DNA of 64,000 nucleotides from NC2004 sp050874905 (lineage in GTDB: Bacteria; Bacillota; Clostridia; Lachnospirales; Lachnospiraceae), in the NCBI GenBank assembly GCA_050874905.1, contig JBNMLP010000004.1, forward strand, positions 62,001 through 126,000, read 5' to 3'. Of this stretch, positions 34,197-43,381 are shown piece by piece (position 1 is the first letter of the stretch; the number at the start of each line of letters is the position of its first letter). The position numbers and the translations under genes are program-made. The notes under the pieces were generated by a model that was not told where the DNA came from, did no database searches, and was given only the letters and a program-made list of their open reading frames with translations.

Positions 34197-34746
34197 AATC
34201 AAATCCCTCCTTTTCCAATATTGCCTTTAAACTTTGTTTGGCTCGATAAAGCAGGTTGCGCATCTGACGACCACTCTTCTTTAACACCACCGCTGCCTCC
34301 TTGTTAGAAAATTCTTCCATATAGATCAACCACAAAACCGTCCGGTACTCTGCATTTAATTTTGATAATGCCTGATACAACACCAGTTTTTGTTCCTCCT
34401 TTAAGTATGCCGTTTCCAGATCTGTTTCCTCTTTCATACAACTCTCTAAGTCTGACTGATTAAACGATGTATGTTTGTGTCTGGCACTGCGCCGGACATA
34501 ATCAAGCGTAATATTTCTTCCAATGCCATATAGCCATGACTGAAATGTACTTTTCCCGGAAAATTTTGGTTTTCTGGTGATCAGCCGGAAAAATGTCTCC
34601 TCCGTCAATTCTTCTGCAATGTGGATATTTCTTACATAGCTATTCAGATATAACATCAGTCCATCCTTATATTCCGTTACGAGTTCTACCAAACCATCGT
34701 CCTCTCCATCAAGATACCGGCGATAGTATTTCGCACCATTGTCCAT
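34186..34746 (-). CDS. ECF-type RNA polymerase sigma factor (second)
   Basis: A 186-residue ECF factor. Region 2 includes ELTEETFFRLITRKPKF and SWLYGIGRNITLDYVRR; region 4 includes LNAEYRTVLWLIYMEEFSNKEAAVVL and the helix end GRQMRNLLYRAKQSL. The sequence resembles SigW/SigV-like Firmicute factors in layout, but no subgroup is assigned. The ATG is preceded by AAAGGAGGAG. It is followed, overlapping, by a membrane protein proposed as its anti-sigma partner. The target regulon is unknown. Confidence 0.9.
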   Translation of the reverse strand: MDNGAKYYRRYLDGEDDGLVELVTEYKDGLMLYLNSYVRNIHIAEELTEETFFRLITRKPKFSGKSTFQSWLYGIGRNITLDYVRRSARHKHTSFNQSDLESCMKEETDLETAYLKEEQKLVLYQALSKLNAEYRTVLWLIYMEEFSNKEAAVVLKKSGRQMRNLLYRAKQSLKAILEKEGFDYEK

Positions 34747-34868
34747 TGTCTCCTCCTTTCACTCCCTCTGCTCCCGTTCTATTTATAAGTCGTCGCCACC
34801 CCCTTACTGTCTCACTGTTTTTATGATTTTTTCTCCGTTTCCCCCTGCTCATTCCCTTTTCCACACAT

Positions 34869-34899
34869 AAAAACAGCGGCAGAGAACATCCTCTGCCGC
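34869..34899 (-). terminator. Terminator after glgB
   Basis: On the minus strand GCGGCAGAG / CTCTGCCGC with a six-base loop is followed by TGTTTTTA, 17 bases beyond the glgB stop. Confidence 0.85.
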
Positions 34900-34916
34900 C
34901 ACATTACTTTTCATCC

Positions 34917-37421
34917 TTATTTTGTTGTTTTCTTTGCCGTTGTTTTCTTTGCCGGCTCTTTTTTCTCTGTTGCTTTTGCTGGTGCCTTCTTTGCAGGCGC
35001 TTTCTTCACAGCCTCTTTTGCTGGTGTTTCTTTCACCGGCTCTTTCTTCTCTGCTGCTTTTGCAGGCGTCTTCTTTACAGGCGCTTTCTTCACAGTCTCT
35101 TTTGCTGCTGCCTTCTTTGCTTCCGCTTCTTTCGCTGCTTTTTTCTCGGCTGCGGCTTTTTTGCGTGCCTCTTTCTTTTTGGCTTCTTCTGCTAACTGCT
35201 CTGGTGTTTTTGGATACTTATGTGTATATTCAAACACAACGCAGCTCATCGGAGGTACTTTGACCGGGATCGAATATGGCTGATTATCCCATTCTCCCTC
35301 GGTTGCTTTTACCGATCCATTCATGCAGGTACCGGTTCCACAATATTTTACATCATCGCTGTTTAAGATTTCTTTGTAAGTTCCTGCATTTGGTACACCT
35401 ACACGATATCCCTGATCCCATGTAACCGGAGTAAAGTTACAGACAAACACCAGTGATTTCTTACCATCCGGTGATTTACGCATAAATGTCACGATGGACT
35501 TCTCATTGTCATCACAATTGATCCACTGGAAGCCATCTGTATAATCGGTTGCGTAAAGTGCTTTGTAATCCTTCTCTAAATGAAGCAGATCTTTTACCCA
35601 GTTATGCATTGCACGATGATTTGGATCATCTAACAAATACCAGTCGAGGCTTCGCTCCTCGCTCCACTCTCTGACCTGACCAAAATCCTGTCCCATAAAC
35701 AAAAGCTTTTTGCCAGGATGTCCAAACATAAATCCATAAGACACCCGAAGTCCTTTAAATTTCATGTCGGTATCACCCGGCTGCTTATTGAGCATCGAGC
35801 ATTTTCCATGTACTACTTCATCATGGGACAACACTAAAATATAACGCTCTGCATGATGGTATGCCATCGCAAATGTCAGCTTATTATGAATTCCTTTACG
35901 GAACAGCGGATCTTTGGAAATGTACTCCAAAAAGTCATTCATCCAGCCCATGTTCCATTTGTAGGTAAATCCTAATCCACCATCTTCCGGACGGGAAGTT
36001 ACTTTCGGCCATGCTGTAGACTCCTCTGCGATCACCATAGTTCCTGGTTCTCTACGCTCTACAACAGAATTCAGGTGTTTCAAAAATTCCACTGCTTCCA
36101 AGTTTTCATTTCCGCCGTATTTATTTGGAACCCATTGACCGTCCTGCTTGCCATAATCCAGGTAAAGCATGGAAGCTACCGCATCCGTCCGAAGGCCATC
36201 TACATGGAATTTATCCAGCCAGAACAACGCGCTTCCAATCAGGAAATTCATGACTTCCTTTTTGCTGTAATTAAAGATATAAGTTCCCCAGTCCGGATGT
36301 TCTCCTAAACGTGGATCCGGATGCTCATATAATGGCTCCCCATCAAAACGTCCCAGTGCAAATGCATCCTTTGGAAAATGTGCCGGAACCCAGTCAAGGA
36401 TCACACTGATTCCGTGCTGATGCATATAATCAACAAAATACATAAAATCATTTGGACTTCCAAAGCGGGAGGTTGGTGCAAAATATCCGGTTACCTGATA
36501 TCCCCACGAACCGTCAAACGGATGCTCTGAAATACCGATCAATTCTACATGGGTATACCCCATATACTCACAATATTCTGCCAGATCATGCGCAATATCG
36601 CGATAATTCATAAACTGATCCTGATTCTCTCCGGCTCGTTTCCAGGAACCGATATGTACCTCATAAATATTCATCGGACTATTGTAGGTATCCGCTTTCA
36701 CACGTTTTTTCATCCATGCCTGGTCTTTCCAGTCAAACTGGTGGATATCTGCTACTACAGAAGCATTCTCCGGACGCATCTGGAAGGAATTGCCATAAGG
36801 ATCAGACTTTAAGATCAGATCTCCTGCCGCTGTCATAATCTCATATTTGTAAATCTCACCTACTCCAATGTGTGGAAGGAACAATTCAAAAATACCCATG
36901 TCCTCGCGGCGGCGCATCGGATACACGCGGCCATCCCACATATTCATATCTCCAACTATGCTGACGCGTTTCGCATGTGGAGCCCAGACTGCAAAGTATG
37001 TTCCATACACACCATCGATCTCCATCGGATGTGCACCGAGTTTCTCATAAATCTCGTAGTGGATTCCATTTCCAAACATATAGCAGTCATCTGCAGTAAA
37101 ATAAGAAGTGAAACTATATGGATCTTCCGATGTTACCAGGGAACCATCGTCAAAATATTTTGTAATCTTATAAGGCTTATATTTCTTTGTCTTAAAATAG
37201 TAGGAGAAAACTCCCATCTCATGCACACGTTCCATCTCGTGCGCTTCCTTTTCTCCCTCAAAGTGAATACTCATCCCGCACGCACTCGGATGGTAGGCAG
37301 TCACAACATATCCTCCCTCTACCTCATGTGGTCCAAGCATACTCTGTGGGTATGGTTCATAACCACTCACAATCCGATTCAAAACATCATAGTTGATAAA
37401 TTGCTGTACATGCTGCTCCAT
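34917..37421 (-). CDS. glgB: 1,4-alpha-glucan branching enzyme with Lys/Ala/Pro-rich C-terminal tail
   Basis: Introduces alpha-1,6 branches into glycogen. The 834-residue protein has an N-terminal CBM48 region (FAVWAPHAKRVSIVGDMNMWDG) and a GH13 catalytic barrel with the nucleophile in VDGLRTDAVASMLYLDYG (Asp), the acid in VIAEESTAWP (Glu) and VLSHDEVVHGKCSM (third acid). After a normal C-terminal beta domain (PVKVPPMSCVVFEY), residues about 744-834 form a tail of Lys, Ala, Pro, Thr and Glu in repeats like KKAPAKKAPAKA, resembling histone H1 tails. The start at 37421 has AAGGGTGG upstream. It begins 23 bases after tetR, so both share the tetR promoter. Confidence 0.95.
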   Translation of the reverse strand: MEQHVQQFINYDVLNRIVSGYEPYPQSMLGPHEVEGGYVVTAYHPSACGMSIHFEGEKEAHEMERVHEMGVFSYYFKTKKYKPYKITKYFDDGSLVTSEDPYSFTSYFTADDCYMFGNGIHYEIYEKLGAHPMEIDGVYGTYFAVWAPHAKRVSIVGDMNMWDGRVYPMRRREDMGIFELFLPHIGVGEIYKYEIMTAAGDLILKSDPYGNSFQMRPENASVVADIHQFDWKDQAWMKKRVKADTYNSPMNIYEVHIGSWKRAGENQDQFMNYRDIAHDLAEYCEYMGYTHVELIGISEHPFDGSWGYQVTGYFAPTSRFGSPNDFMYFVDYMHQHGISVILDWVPAHFPKDAFALGRFDGEPLYEHPDPRLGEHPDWGTYIFNYSKKEVMNFLIGSALFWLDKFHVDGLRTDAVASMLYLDYGKQDGQWVPNKYGGNENLEAVEFLKHLNSVVERREPGTMVIAEESTAWPKVTSRPEDGGLGFTYKWNMGWMNDFLEYISKDPLFRKGIHNKLTFAMAYHHAERYILVLSHDEVVHGKCSMLNKQPGDTDMKFKGLRVSYGFMFGHPGKKLLFMGQDFGQVREWSEERSLDWYLLDDPNHRAMHNWVKDLLHLEKDYKALYATDYTDGFQWINCDDNEKSIVTFMRKSPDGKKSLVFVCNFTPVTWDQGYRVGVPNAGTYKEILNSDDVKYCGTGTCMNGSVKATEGEWDNQPYSIPVKVPPMSCVVFEYTHKYPKTPEQLAEEAKKKEARKKAAAEKKAAKEAEAKKAAAKETVKKAPVKKTPAKAAEKKEPVKETPAKEAVKKAPAKKAPAKATEKKEPAKKTTAKKTTK

Positions 37422-37444
37422 AATAAAACCCACCCTTTCTTATC

Positions 37445-38041
37445 TTAACTTACAATACCATACATAAACTGCTGTACCAGTGCCCGGATCGCTTCGTCAG
37501 AAACATGTTCCTTTAACACGTACTCTTCTTCATAATGTTTCTCGGAAAATGTAAAGGCATACTGGTTCAAAAATCCTAAAAAGCCCATTGCAAACTGTTC
37601 CTGCCGGCCATTCATATTACCAAGCTGATATTCTTCCTTTTCAAATAACTCGATCACAGACCGGTACAGCTTATGCAAATGTGGTTTCACTGCCTCATAA
37701 GCCTCATTCTGTCTTGCGGAATACATTAAAGACAGCATAAAAAAGAAGAATTTACTATCCGATGTTGCAAATGATAAAAACGCCCGTGCAAGATCAAATA
37801 ATACATCGCGGATATCTCTTTGGTATGTGTCTTCCATCACCGGATCGATCTGCTTCCTGAGCCGGGAAAAGCCATCCTCTAAAATTGCCTGAAGCAGTCC
37901 ATATTTACTGCCAAAATAATAATAGAGCGTGGGCTTTGTAATCCCTGCCCGCTCTACAATCTCCTGTACGCTTATGGCATCATACCCCTTCTGATGAAAC
38001 AAATCCAAAGAAACATTTAAAATCTTCTTTCGATTGTCCAT
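37445..38041 (-). CDS. TetR-family transcriptional regulator
   Basis: A 198-residue repressor. The N-terminal helix-turn-helix is clear: LDLFHQKGYDAISVQEIVER followed by AGITKPTLYYYFGSKYGLL. The C-terminal two-thirds is a helical ligand domain with a Phe-rich centre. The start at 38041 is set by GAGGAGG five bases upstream. A palindrome TATACC-GATT-GGTATA sits inside its own promoter (38091-38106), so autoregulation is likely. The only gene in line downstream is glgB, 23 bases away; the regulator may thus control glycogen branching. The ligand is unknown. Confidence 0.9.
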   Translation of the reverse strand: MDNRKKILNVSLDLFHQKGYDAISVQEIVERAGITKPTLYYYFGSKYGLLQAILEDGFSRLRKQIDPVMEDTYQRDIRDVLFDLARAFLSFATSDSKFFFFMLSLMYSARQNEAYEAVKPHLHKLYRSVIELFEKEEYQLGNMNGRQEQFAMGFLGFLNQYAFTFSEKHYEEEYVLKEHVSDEAIRALVQQFMYGIVS

Positions 38042-38088
38042 GAAAGCCTCCTCTCCAATAAGCACAAAACCTCATATTCTATTCTTTT

Positions 38089-38117
38089 ATTATACCGATT
38101 GGTATATAAACTGTCAA
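38089..38117 (-). promoter_or_regulatory. Consensus sigma-A promoter with TetR operator
   Basis: On the minus strand TTGACA (38112-38117), 17 bases, TATAAT (38089-38094): full consensus. The palindrome TATACC-N4-GGTATA (38091-38106) overlaps the spacer and -10, where a bound dimer would block polymerase. Confidence 0.8.
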
Positions 38118-38150
38118 GAGACATCACTGTGATAAATAGAAGTTATTCAC

Positions 38151-38201
38151 ACAAAAAATCCTTTGGGCAATAGGTTCTATTTCCTTATTACCCAAAGGAT
38201 T
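38151..38201 (-). terminator. Terminator of the 1604-residue protein gene
   Basis: On the minus strand AATCCTTTGGG (38191-38201 region) pairs with CCCAAAGGATT (38157-38167) and is followed by TTTTTTG. It lies about 45 bases after the stop. Confidence 0.85.
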
Positions 38202-38244
38202 CTGTCTTAAGCTTTACTCAAAATCAACGCTGCATTGTATCGCA

Positions 38245-41200
38245 TTATTCAAAATCAAATTCTTTTAATACATTCATGCCGCTGTCTTCATAATCATCTA
38301 AAAATACGACATCTGTCAGATTGTTCTGCGCCCGCTTTTCTGCTTTAGCAATCGCTGTCTCAACAATCGCAAGTACATTATCAATACCATTATGATCAAG
38401 TGTTGCAATACGGTCTTTCAATGCTCTTAAGCCATCTTCATCCGCACTGTATCCTTTCTCTTTCATATGAGCGATCGCAATATCTGTAAGATCAATGTCT
38501 GATAAGTCATGAAGCAGGAATAATGCATGGAACAGGGAATTCAATTCCTTGTTCTGTCCAAACATGGTTGTTACGGACATTACCTCTCCTACCAGCATCA
38601 ATACAATATCATTTTCCTGATTGCTGACCATCTCGTAAACTTCCAATGCTTTTTCACGGCTCAGTTCTCCGGAATTCTCAATGATCAGGCATCCGCCTTT
38701 CAGCTTACCCACAATCTTATTAAGATCCGTCTTATTGAGCTGTTTTGCTTTGATCGAAGCAACAATCTTATTCTGGCAAAGACCTAACTCATGATAGGTT
38801 CTTGCAAAGTCAATCGCCATATTGGATACGCTGCATCCTTTCTTGGAAAGAATGACAATGTTTCGGTATACGCCCTTCTTCTGAATGATCTTCTCAAGCG
38901 GTTTTCTGAACTGCTTGCGCACTGCAGAAGATGCCACATATTTACCAATGTATTTTTGTGCTGCAACCGGGATACCCTGCTCATCAAATTCTACCCCATC
39001 GATCACCTTAGAAGGTTTTGGTTCTTCTGTCACCGCACTGGCTGCTGCAGCTTCCTCGGCTGGTGCTGCTTCCGGTGCACTCTCCTCCACTGGTGCTTCC
39101 TCGGCTACTGGCTCTTCTGCTGCAGGTTCTGCCTCTGACGCCTCAGGTTCCGTTCCTAACTGGATCACTTCCGGCGCACTCTCTTCTGCTGGCACTTCCT
39201 CAGCTATCGGCTCTTCTGCTGCAGGTTCTGCCTCTGCCGGCTCGGTTCCTAACTGGATCACCTCTGGCGCCTCAGGTTCTGCTCCTAACTGGATTACTTC
39301 CGGTGCACTCTCTTCTGCTGGCGCTTCCTCAGCTATCGGCTCTTCTGCTACAGGTTCTGCTCCTAACTGGATTACTTCCGGTGCACTCTCTTCTGCCGGT
39401 GCTTCCTCAGCTACTGGTTCTTCGACTGCAGGTTCTGCCTCTGCCGGCTCAGGTTCCGTTCCTAACTGGATCACTTCCGGCGCACTTTCTTCTGCCGGTG
39501 TTTCCTCGGCTACTGACTCCTCTACTGCAGATTCTGCCTCTGGTGCCTCAGGCTCCGTTCCTAACTGGATCACTTCCGGCGCACTCTCTTCTGCCGGTGC
39601 TTCCTCGGCTTCCGGCTCTTCTGTTACTACAGTTTCTGCCTCTGGTACCTCAGGCTCCGTTCCTAACTGAATCACTTCCGGTGCACTCTCTTCTGCCGGT
39701 GCTTCCTCGGCTTCCGGCTCTTCTGTTACTACAGTTTCTGCCTCTGCTTCCGGTTCTGCATTTTCTGTTCCCAGCTCAATAACCTCAGGTTCTGCTTCTT
39801 CGGTGTCTGTCGAAATCACTTCCGGTGCGCTCTCTTGTGCCGATACATCCTCTACTGTAGTTTCCTCCGGCTGTTCTTCCACAGGTTCTACTACTTCGGA
39901 TTCTGCTTCTGCAATATCATCTGCCGGAACTTCTTCTCCCAGTTCGATCACTGGTTCTTCTTCCTTTTTCACAAAATCTTCATCATGCTGCAAAGATTCT
40001 CCTGCAAACGCAGCATTTTCCAATGTGATCTCGTTATGATCAACCTCGCTTAACTTTGCTCCGGTTAATCCTGCCTCACTTAAGCTGCCACCTTGCAGTG
40101 CAGAGTTGGCAAGCGTCACACCATCATCGGCAACCTTGACACCTTCTCCTTCGTCTTCCCTCTTTGGTGCAATTTCAACTTTTTCTTCCTCTTCACGGCC
40201 GGCATGTACTTCTACCGTTTCCTGCTGAGTCTCCTCAGAAGCTGCTGGTGTGTCTTCTGCCGCAGCCTGTGTCTCCTGTGTTTCTGCTGTTGCAGCTTCC
40301 TGTGCTTTCTTTGCCACTTCTGGATCGATCAGATTACCATCCTCATCAATCGCCATACCCAGACGTTCTAAGATAGCTGGATCCACCTGTTTTCTCTTCC
40401 ACTCCGGCATTGATTTGATCTTACGACGTTCCTGCTCGTCTAACACTTCCTGTGCCTTGCGCTTTTTCTCTTCTTTCGCCGCACGCTCTGCCTCTACCTT
40501 GGCACGGATTGCCGCAATCGCATCCTCACGTTCCTGATCATATTTGTTCCGCACGCTCTTTGCAGACTGTACAATCTTTTGTTTCTCCTGCTCTTTCGCC
40601 TTGCGTTCCTCTTCCTCTTTGCGTCGTGCTTCCTCTGCTAAGCGTTCCCGCTCCTCTTCGGCTTTGATGCGTTCTTCTTCGGCTTTCTTTGCAGCTTCCT
40701 CCGCCGCTTTCCGTGCAGCTTCTGCTTCTTCTCTTGCACGTTCCTCAGCAAGTTTGCGTGCCTCTTCTTCTAAGCGTGCGCGCTCTTCTTCCTCTTTCGC
40801 CATACGCTCTTTGCGGGCCGCCTCTTCAGCCTCTGCCTCTTTGCGTGCCTGCTCTTCTGCTGCTGCTAACTCTGCCGCACGTCTAGCCTCTTCCTCTGCT
40901 CTGCGGCTAGCCTCTTCTTCGGCACGTTTTGCTTCTTCCGCAGCACGTTTTGCGGCTTCCTGCTCTGCAATCGCAGCCTGGCGTTCCGCCTCTAACCGCT
41001 CTGCCTCTTCTTTGGCAGCAGCTTCCTTAGCTAATCTTGCACGCTCTTTTGCAGCAGCTTCCCGCTCTGCCTGTTTTGCATCATACTGCGCCATAAATTC
41101 GCGCTCTTCTTTGGAAAGAATGGCACCACCGGCTGCTCCACGCATACCACCACCGGCAAAGCTGCTTCTGTTCGCACCACCACCGAAACCGCCGCCTCTG

Positions 41201-43059
41201 GATCCGGCACCACCTGCTAATTTTAATGATAATTTTGGTTTATTCTCATCTGCCATATCAAACGCTTCCCTCTCTAAATCATCTTCATTAAAATCGCTTT
41301 GTTCTGCAGTCTCCTCTATCCCCTCTTGTACTGCATCGCCCGCATCTTCAGGGGCATCTTCTTTTTCTTCGTTGTCTTCTTGTGCAGTCTCTTCTGTAAT
41401 CCGTCCCTCGGATACTTCTTCTTCCGAAATTTCAATTACAGGAGGTTCCTCTTCCTCTTCTGTACGTTCCTCGGTAAGATCGATCACATTAAGCTCCGGC
41501 TCTTCCTCTTGTTCCGGCTCTTCCTCTGCGTCTTCGTCTTCGCTTCCCAAATCAAGGAACTCGATCTCTTCTTCCTCATCTCCCAGATGAAGGATAGAAA
41601 TATCATCATTATTCTCATCTGTATCTTCAGAGTCGGCTTCTTCCTCTGCATCATTTTGTGCAATGGACTGTAATAACGAAGAAATATCTACTTCTTCCTC
41701 TTCGTCCGTCTCTGCTTCCGAAGTCTCCTCTTCTTCCTCGTCACCGCCGAGATCTAAAAATTCTATCGCATCTTCTTCCGGTTCTGCTGTCTGCTGTGGC
41801 TGCACCTCAGATTCTTCCTGTAACGGAGTCTCCTCTTTTGGTTCCTCCTGTACTGCCGACATCATCTCCGGTTCTTCTTCCTCATCATCTCCGGCAAGCT
41901 GTGCTGCAAGTGCTTCTGCGGCCGCATTGACATCCTCATCTTCTGCATTCTTTCTGGTTTCTGCTTCTTCTGCTTTTTTCTGTTCTGCTTTTGCAATACG
42001 ATCCAGTGCTGCCTTAATGTCGTCAATTTCTCCAGAAGCTTCTTCTTTCTCCTGCTGTCTGGCTGCCACAGTATCCTCTTCGATCAGCCATGGGTTACCA
42101 CCATTATCCTGAGAAGCATCTCCATCGTGTACCAGTTCGCCCTCTTCGCTGTCTACATCCTCATCGCCGCCGACCTCTACGATCTCCACTTCCACTTCTT
42201 CATCCAGCGGATGATTGATCGTATCTTTCACCTTACCAAATGCGGAAGATACTGTATTCTTCACGGTATCCGTAATCTGGGCAGCGACACTGATCGCATC
42301 ATCGTCATCGTCTTCTTCTACGATCACAGCGTCACCATTGTCTGACCCGGAACCTTCCGGCATTCCAAAAAATTCTATGTAATCTTTCCGGAGCTGCTCA
42401 TTCTCCTGCTGTACTGACTGATAAATCTTTCCGGTTGTCTCCGGCACCTCCTGAAGCGGATAACAATGAAATGCTTTATCCACATTGATGCTTCCCATCT
42501 TAAGCGGACGTGCCCATTTCACATACAGATTGGACTGGGAAAACGTGTCTGCAATCTTTTCACATTCGCGGATACACTCATCTACCCTTCCCGCTTTCCG
42601 ATAAAGCAGTGCAAGCTCGAATGCCCATACATCCACATATTCCTTGTCACAGATTCCCTTCAGGATCTCGATCAATTCATCATCCGGTGCCTGAAGTGCT
42701 TTCTTCAGATTATATAACACCGTCTGGCTCTCAATCCCTTCGGATGGAGCACATGCTGTATAGATCTTATAATATTGTTTCGCCTTGGTGAAAAAGCCCA
42801 TCTTTAAGTATAAACGTATGAGTTCATCAATAATAGAGCTGGACTTTGGTGCCAGCACATGAGCTGAGATCAAGGTTTTTCTGGCATCGTCGTACTTTTT
42901 ATTCTCCGCATAAACCTGTCCGCACAACCTCATAAATTGTGGATTAAGTGATTTTTCAATGTCAATCGACTTAAGTTCTGCTAATGCGGTTTTGAAATCT
43001 TTCTTCCCGACCAATTCCTTAATCTTGTTCACGCTGGCCATGTTTAGGTTGGTACTCAA
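38245..43059 (-). CDS. Giant TPR / acidic disordered / charged-helix / degenerate AAA+ protein
   Basis: A 1604-residue cytoplasmic protein of unknown function. In order: TPR-like helical repeats (about residues 1-235, e.g. LCGQVYAENKKYDDARKTL); a very acidic disordered region (~245-610); a Gly/Arg linker (GGGFGGGANRSSFAGGG, ~615-640); a long E/R/K/A helix (~650-860), coiled coil or single alpha-helix; a second acidic region with at least seven V-I-Q-L-G units (~1120-1310); and a C-terminal domain (~1350-1604) like the CbbX/SpoVK AAA+ core, with degenerate Walker A (SKKGCSVSNMA) and Walker B (GGCLIIENSGELS). It probably cannot hydrolyse ATP. A TTG start at 43059 is chosen because GGGGTG is eight bases upstream; ATG at 43041 lacks a site. 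It stands alone with promoter and terminator. Role unknown; a scaffold is inference. Confidence 0.8.
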   Translation of the reverse strand: MSTNLNMASVNKIKELVGKKDFKTALAELKSIDIEKSLNPQFMRLCGQVYAENKKYDDARKTLISAHVLAPKSSSIIDELIRLYLKMGFFTKAKQYYKIYTACAPSEGIESQTVLYNLKKALQAPDDELIEILKGICDKEYVDVWAFELALLYRKAGRVDECIRECEKIADTFSQSNLYVKWARPLKMGSINVDKAFHCYPLQEVPETTGKIYQSVQQENEQLRKDYIEFFGMPEGSGSDNGDAVIVEEDDDDDAISVAAQITDTVKNTVSSAFGKVKDTINHPLDEEVEVEIVEVGGDEDVDSEEGELVHDGDASQDNGGNPWLIEEDTVAARQQEKEEASGEIDDIKAALDRIAKAEQKKAEEAETRKNAEDEDVNAAAEALAAQLAGDDEEEEPEMMSAVQEEPKEETPLQEESEVQPQQTAEPEEDAIEFLDLGGDEEEEETSEAETDEEEEVDISSLLQSIAQNDAEEEADSEDTDENNDDISILHLGDEEEEIEFLDLGSEDEDAEEEPEQEEEPELNVIDLTEERTEEEEEPPVIEISEEEVSEGRITEETAQEDNEEKEDAPEDAGDAVQEGIEETAEQSDFNEDDLEREAFDMADENKPKLSLKLAGGAGSRGGGFGGGANRSSFAGGGMRGAAGGAILSKEEREFMAQYDAKQAEREAAAKERARLAKEAAAKEEAERLEAERQAAIAEQEAAKRAAEEAKRAEEEASRRAEEEARRAAELAAAEEQARKEAEAEEAARKERMAKEEEERARLEEEARKLAEERAREEAEAARKAAEEAAKKAEEERIKAEEERERLAEEARRKEEEERKAKEQEKQKIVQSAKSVRNKYDQEREDAIAAIRAKVEAERAAKEEKKRKAQEVLDEQERRKIKSMPEWKRKQVDPAILERLGMAIDEDGNLIDPEVAKKAQEAATAETQETQAAAEDTPAASEETQQETVEVHAGREEEEKVEIAPKREDEGEGVKVADDGVTLANSALQGGSLSEAGLTGAKLSEVDHNEITLENAAFAGESLQHDEDFVKKEEEPVIELGEEVPADDIAEAESEVVEPVEEQPEETTVEDVSAQESAPEVISTDTEEAEPEVIELGTENAEPEAEAETVVTEEPEAEEAPAEESAPEVIQLGTEPEVPEAETVVTEEPEAEEAPAEESAPEVIQLGTEPEAPEAESAVEESVAEETPAEESAPEVIQLGTEPEPAEAEPAVEEPVAEEAPAEESAPEVIQLGAEPVAEEPIAEEAPAEESAPEVIQLGAEPEAPEVIQLGTEPAEAEPAAEEPIAEEVPAEESAPEVIQLGTEPEASEAEPAAEEPVAEEAPVEESAPEAAPAEEAAAASAVTEEPKPSKVIDGVEFDEQGIPVAAQKYIGKYVASSAVRKQFRKPLEKIIQKKGVYRNIVILSKKGCSVSNMAIDFARTYHELGLCQNKIVASIKAKQLNKTDLNKIVGKLKGGCLIIENSGELSREKALEVYEMVSNQENDIVLMLVGEVMSVTTMFGQNKELNSLFHALFLLHDLSDIDLTDIAIAHMKEKGYSADEDGLRALKDRIATLDHNGIDNVLAIVETAIAKAEKRAQNNLTDVVFLDDYEDSGMNVLKEFDFE
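39150..39690 (-). repeat. In-frame repeats encoding VIQLG units
   Basis: About 90-100 bases per unit, repeated at least six times with small variations; each encodes a phrase such as EESAPEVIQLGTEPE followed by an Ala/Glu/Pro linker. Units keep the reading frame, so they are coding repeats inside the giant protein. The region is prone to copy-number change. Confidence 0.85.
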
Positions 43060-43193
43060 TCTTATCACACCCCGTCTTTGCAAGTACTTCAAGTATTCTA
43101 TTCTGTTCTATCATGCGATATGATACCCCGCCTGTTCACGCTCATTTCACAGAAAATGGGCATAGTCCTACCACACTAATAGATATATTTTGT

Positions 43194-43221
43194 ATTATAG
43201 CAAATTTTTGTGAAAAATGCA
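43194..43221 (-). promoter_or_regulatory. Possible promoter of the 1604-residue protein gene
   Basis: On the minus strand a perfect TATAAT (43194-43199) lies about 135 bases before the TTG start; the best -35 is TGCATT at 43216-43221 (16-base spacer), which is weak. The leader 43060-43190 contains nothing else recognised. Confidence 0.45.
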
Positions 43222-43347
43222 CCTACTAGATATAGTTTTTTTGATTTTTTTATACAAGATATGTAATTTTCACACACTGTATTTTTATTCCCTGACGTAG
43301 CCGCCGATCCTCCTATGCAAAACTCTTTGTTTTTCCCATGTGATACA

Positions 43348-43381
43348 CAAAAAAGCCATCCCGGAACATTCCGGAATGGCT
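43348..43381 (-). terminator. Terminator ending the candidate RNA
   Basis: On the minus strand AGCCAT-T-CCGGA / TCCGG-G-ATGGCT with a four-base loop, then TTTTTTG: a 12-bp stem with one T-G pair. Confidence 0.85.

Noticed and set aside
34917..35263. Leu/Ser-rich frame on the plus strand opposite the glgB tail
   Set aside because: A mirror of the Lys/Ala/Pro repeat codons, without start signals.
39150..39690. Possible CRISPR-like or satellite array
   Set aside because: The repeats stay in frame in the giant protein, have no constant spacer length and no cas genes are present.
38885..41590. Long Ser/Ala- or Leu-rich open frames on the plus strand
   Set aside because: They are antisense shadows of Glu/Ala-rich codons in the giant protein, with no ribosome sites or recognisable domains.
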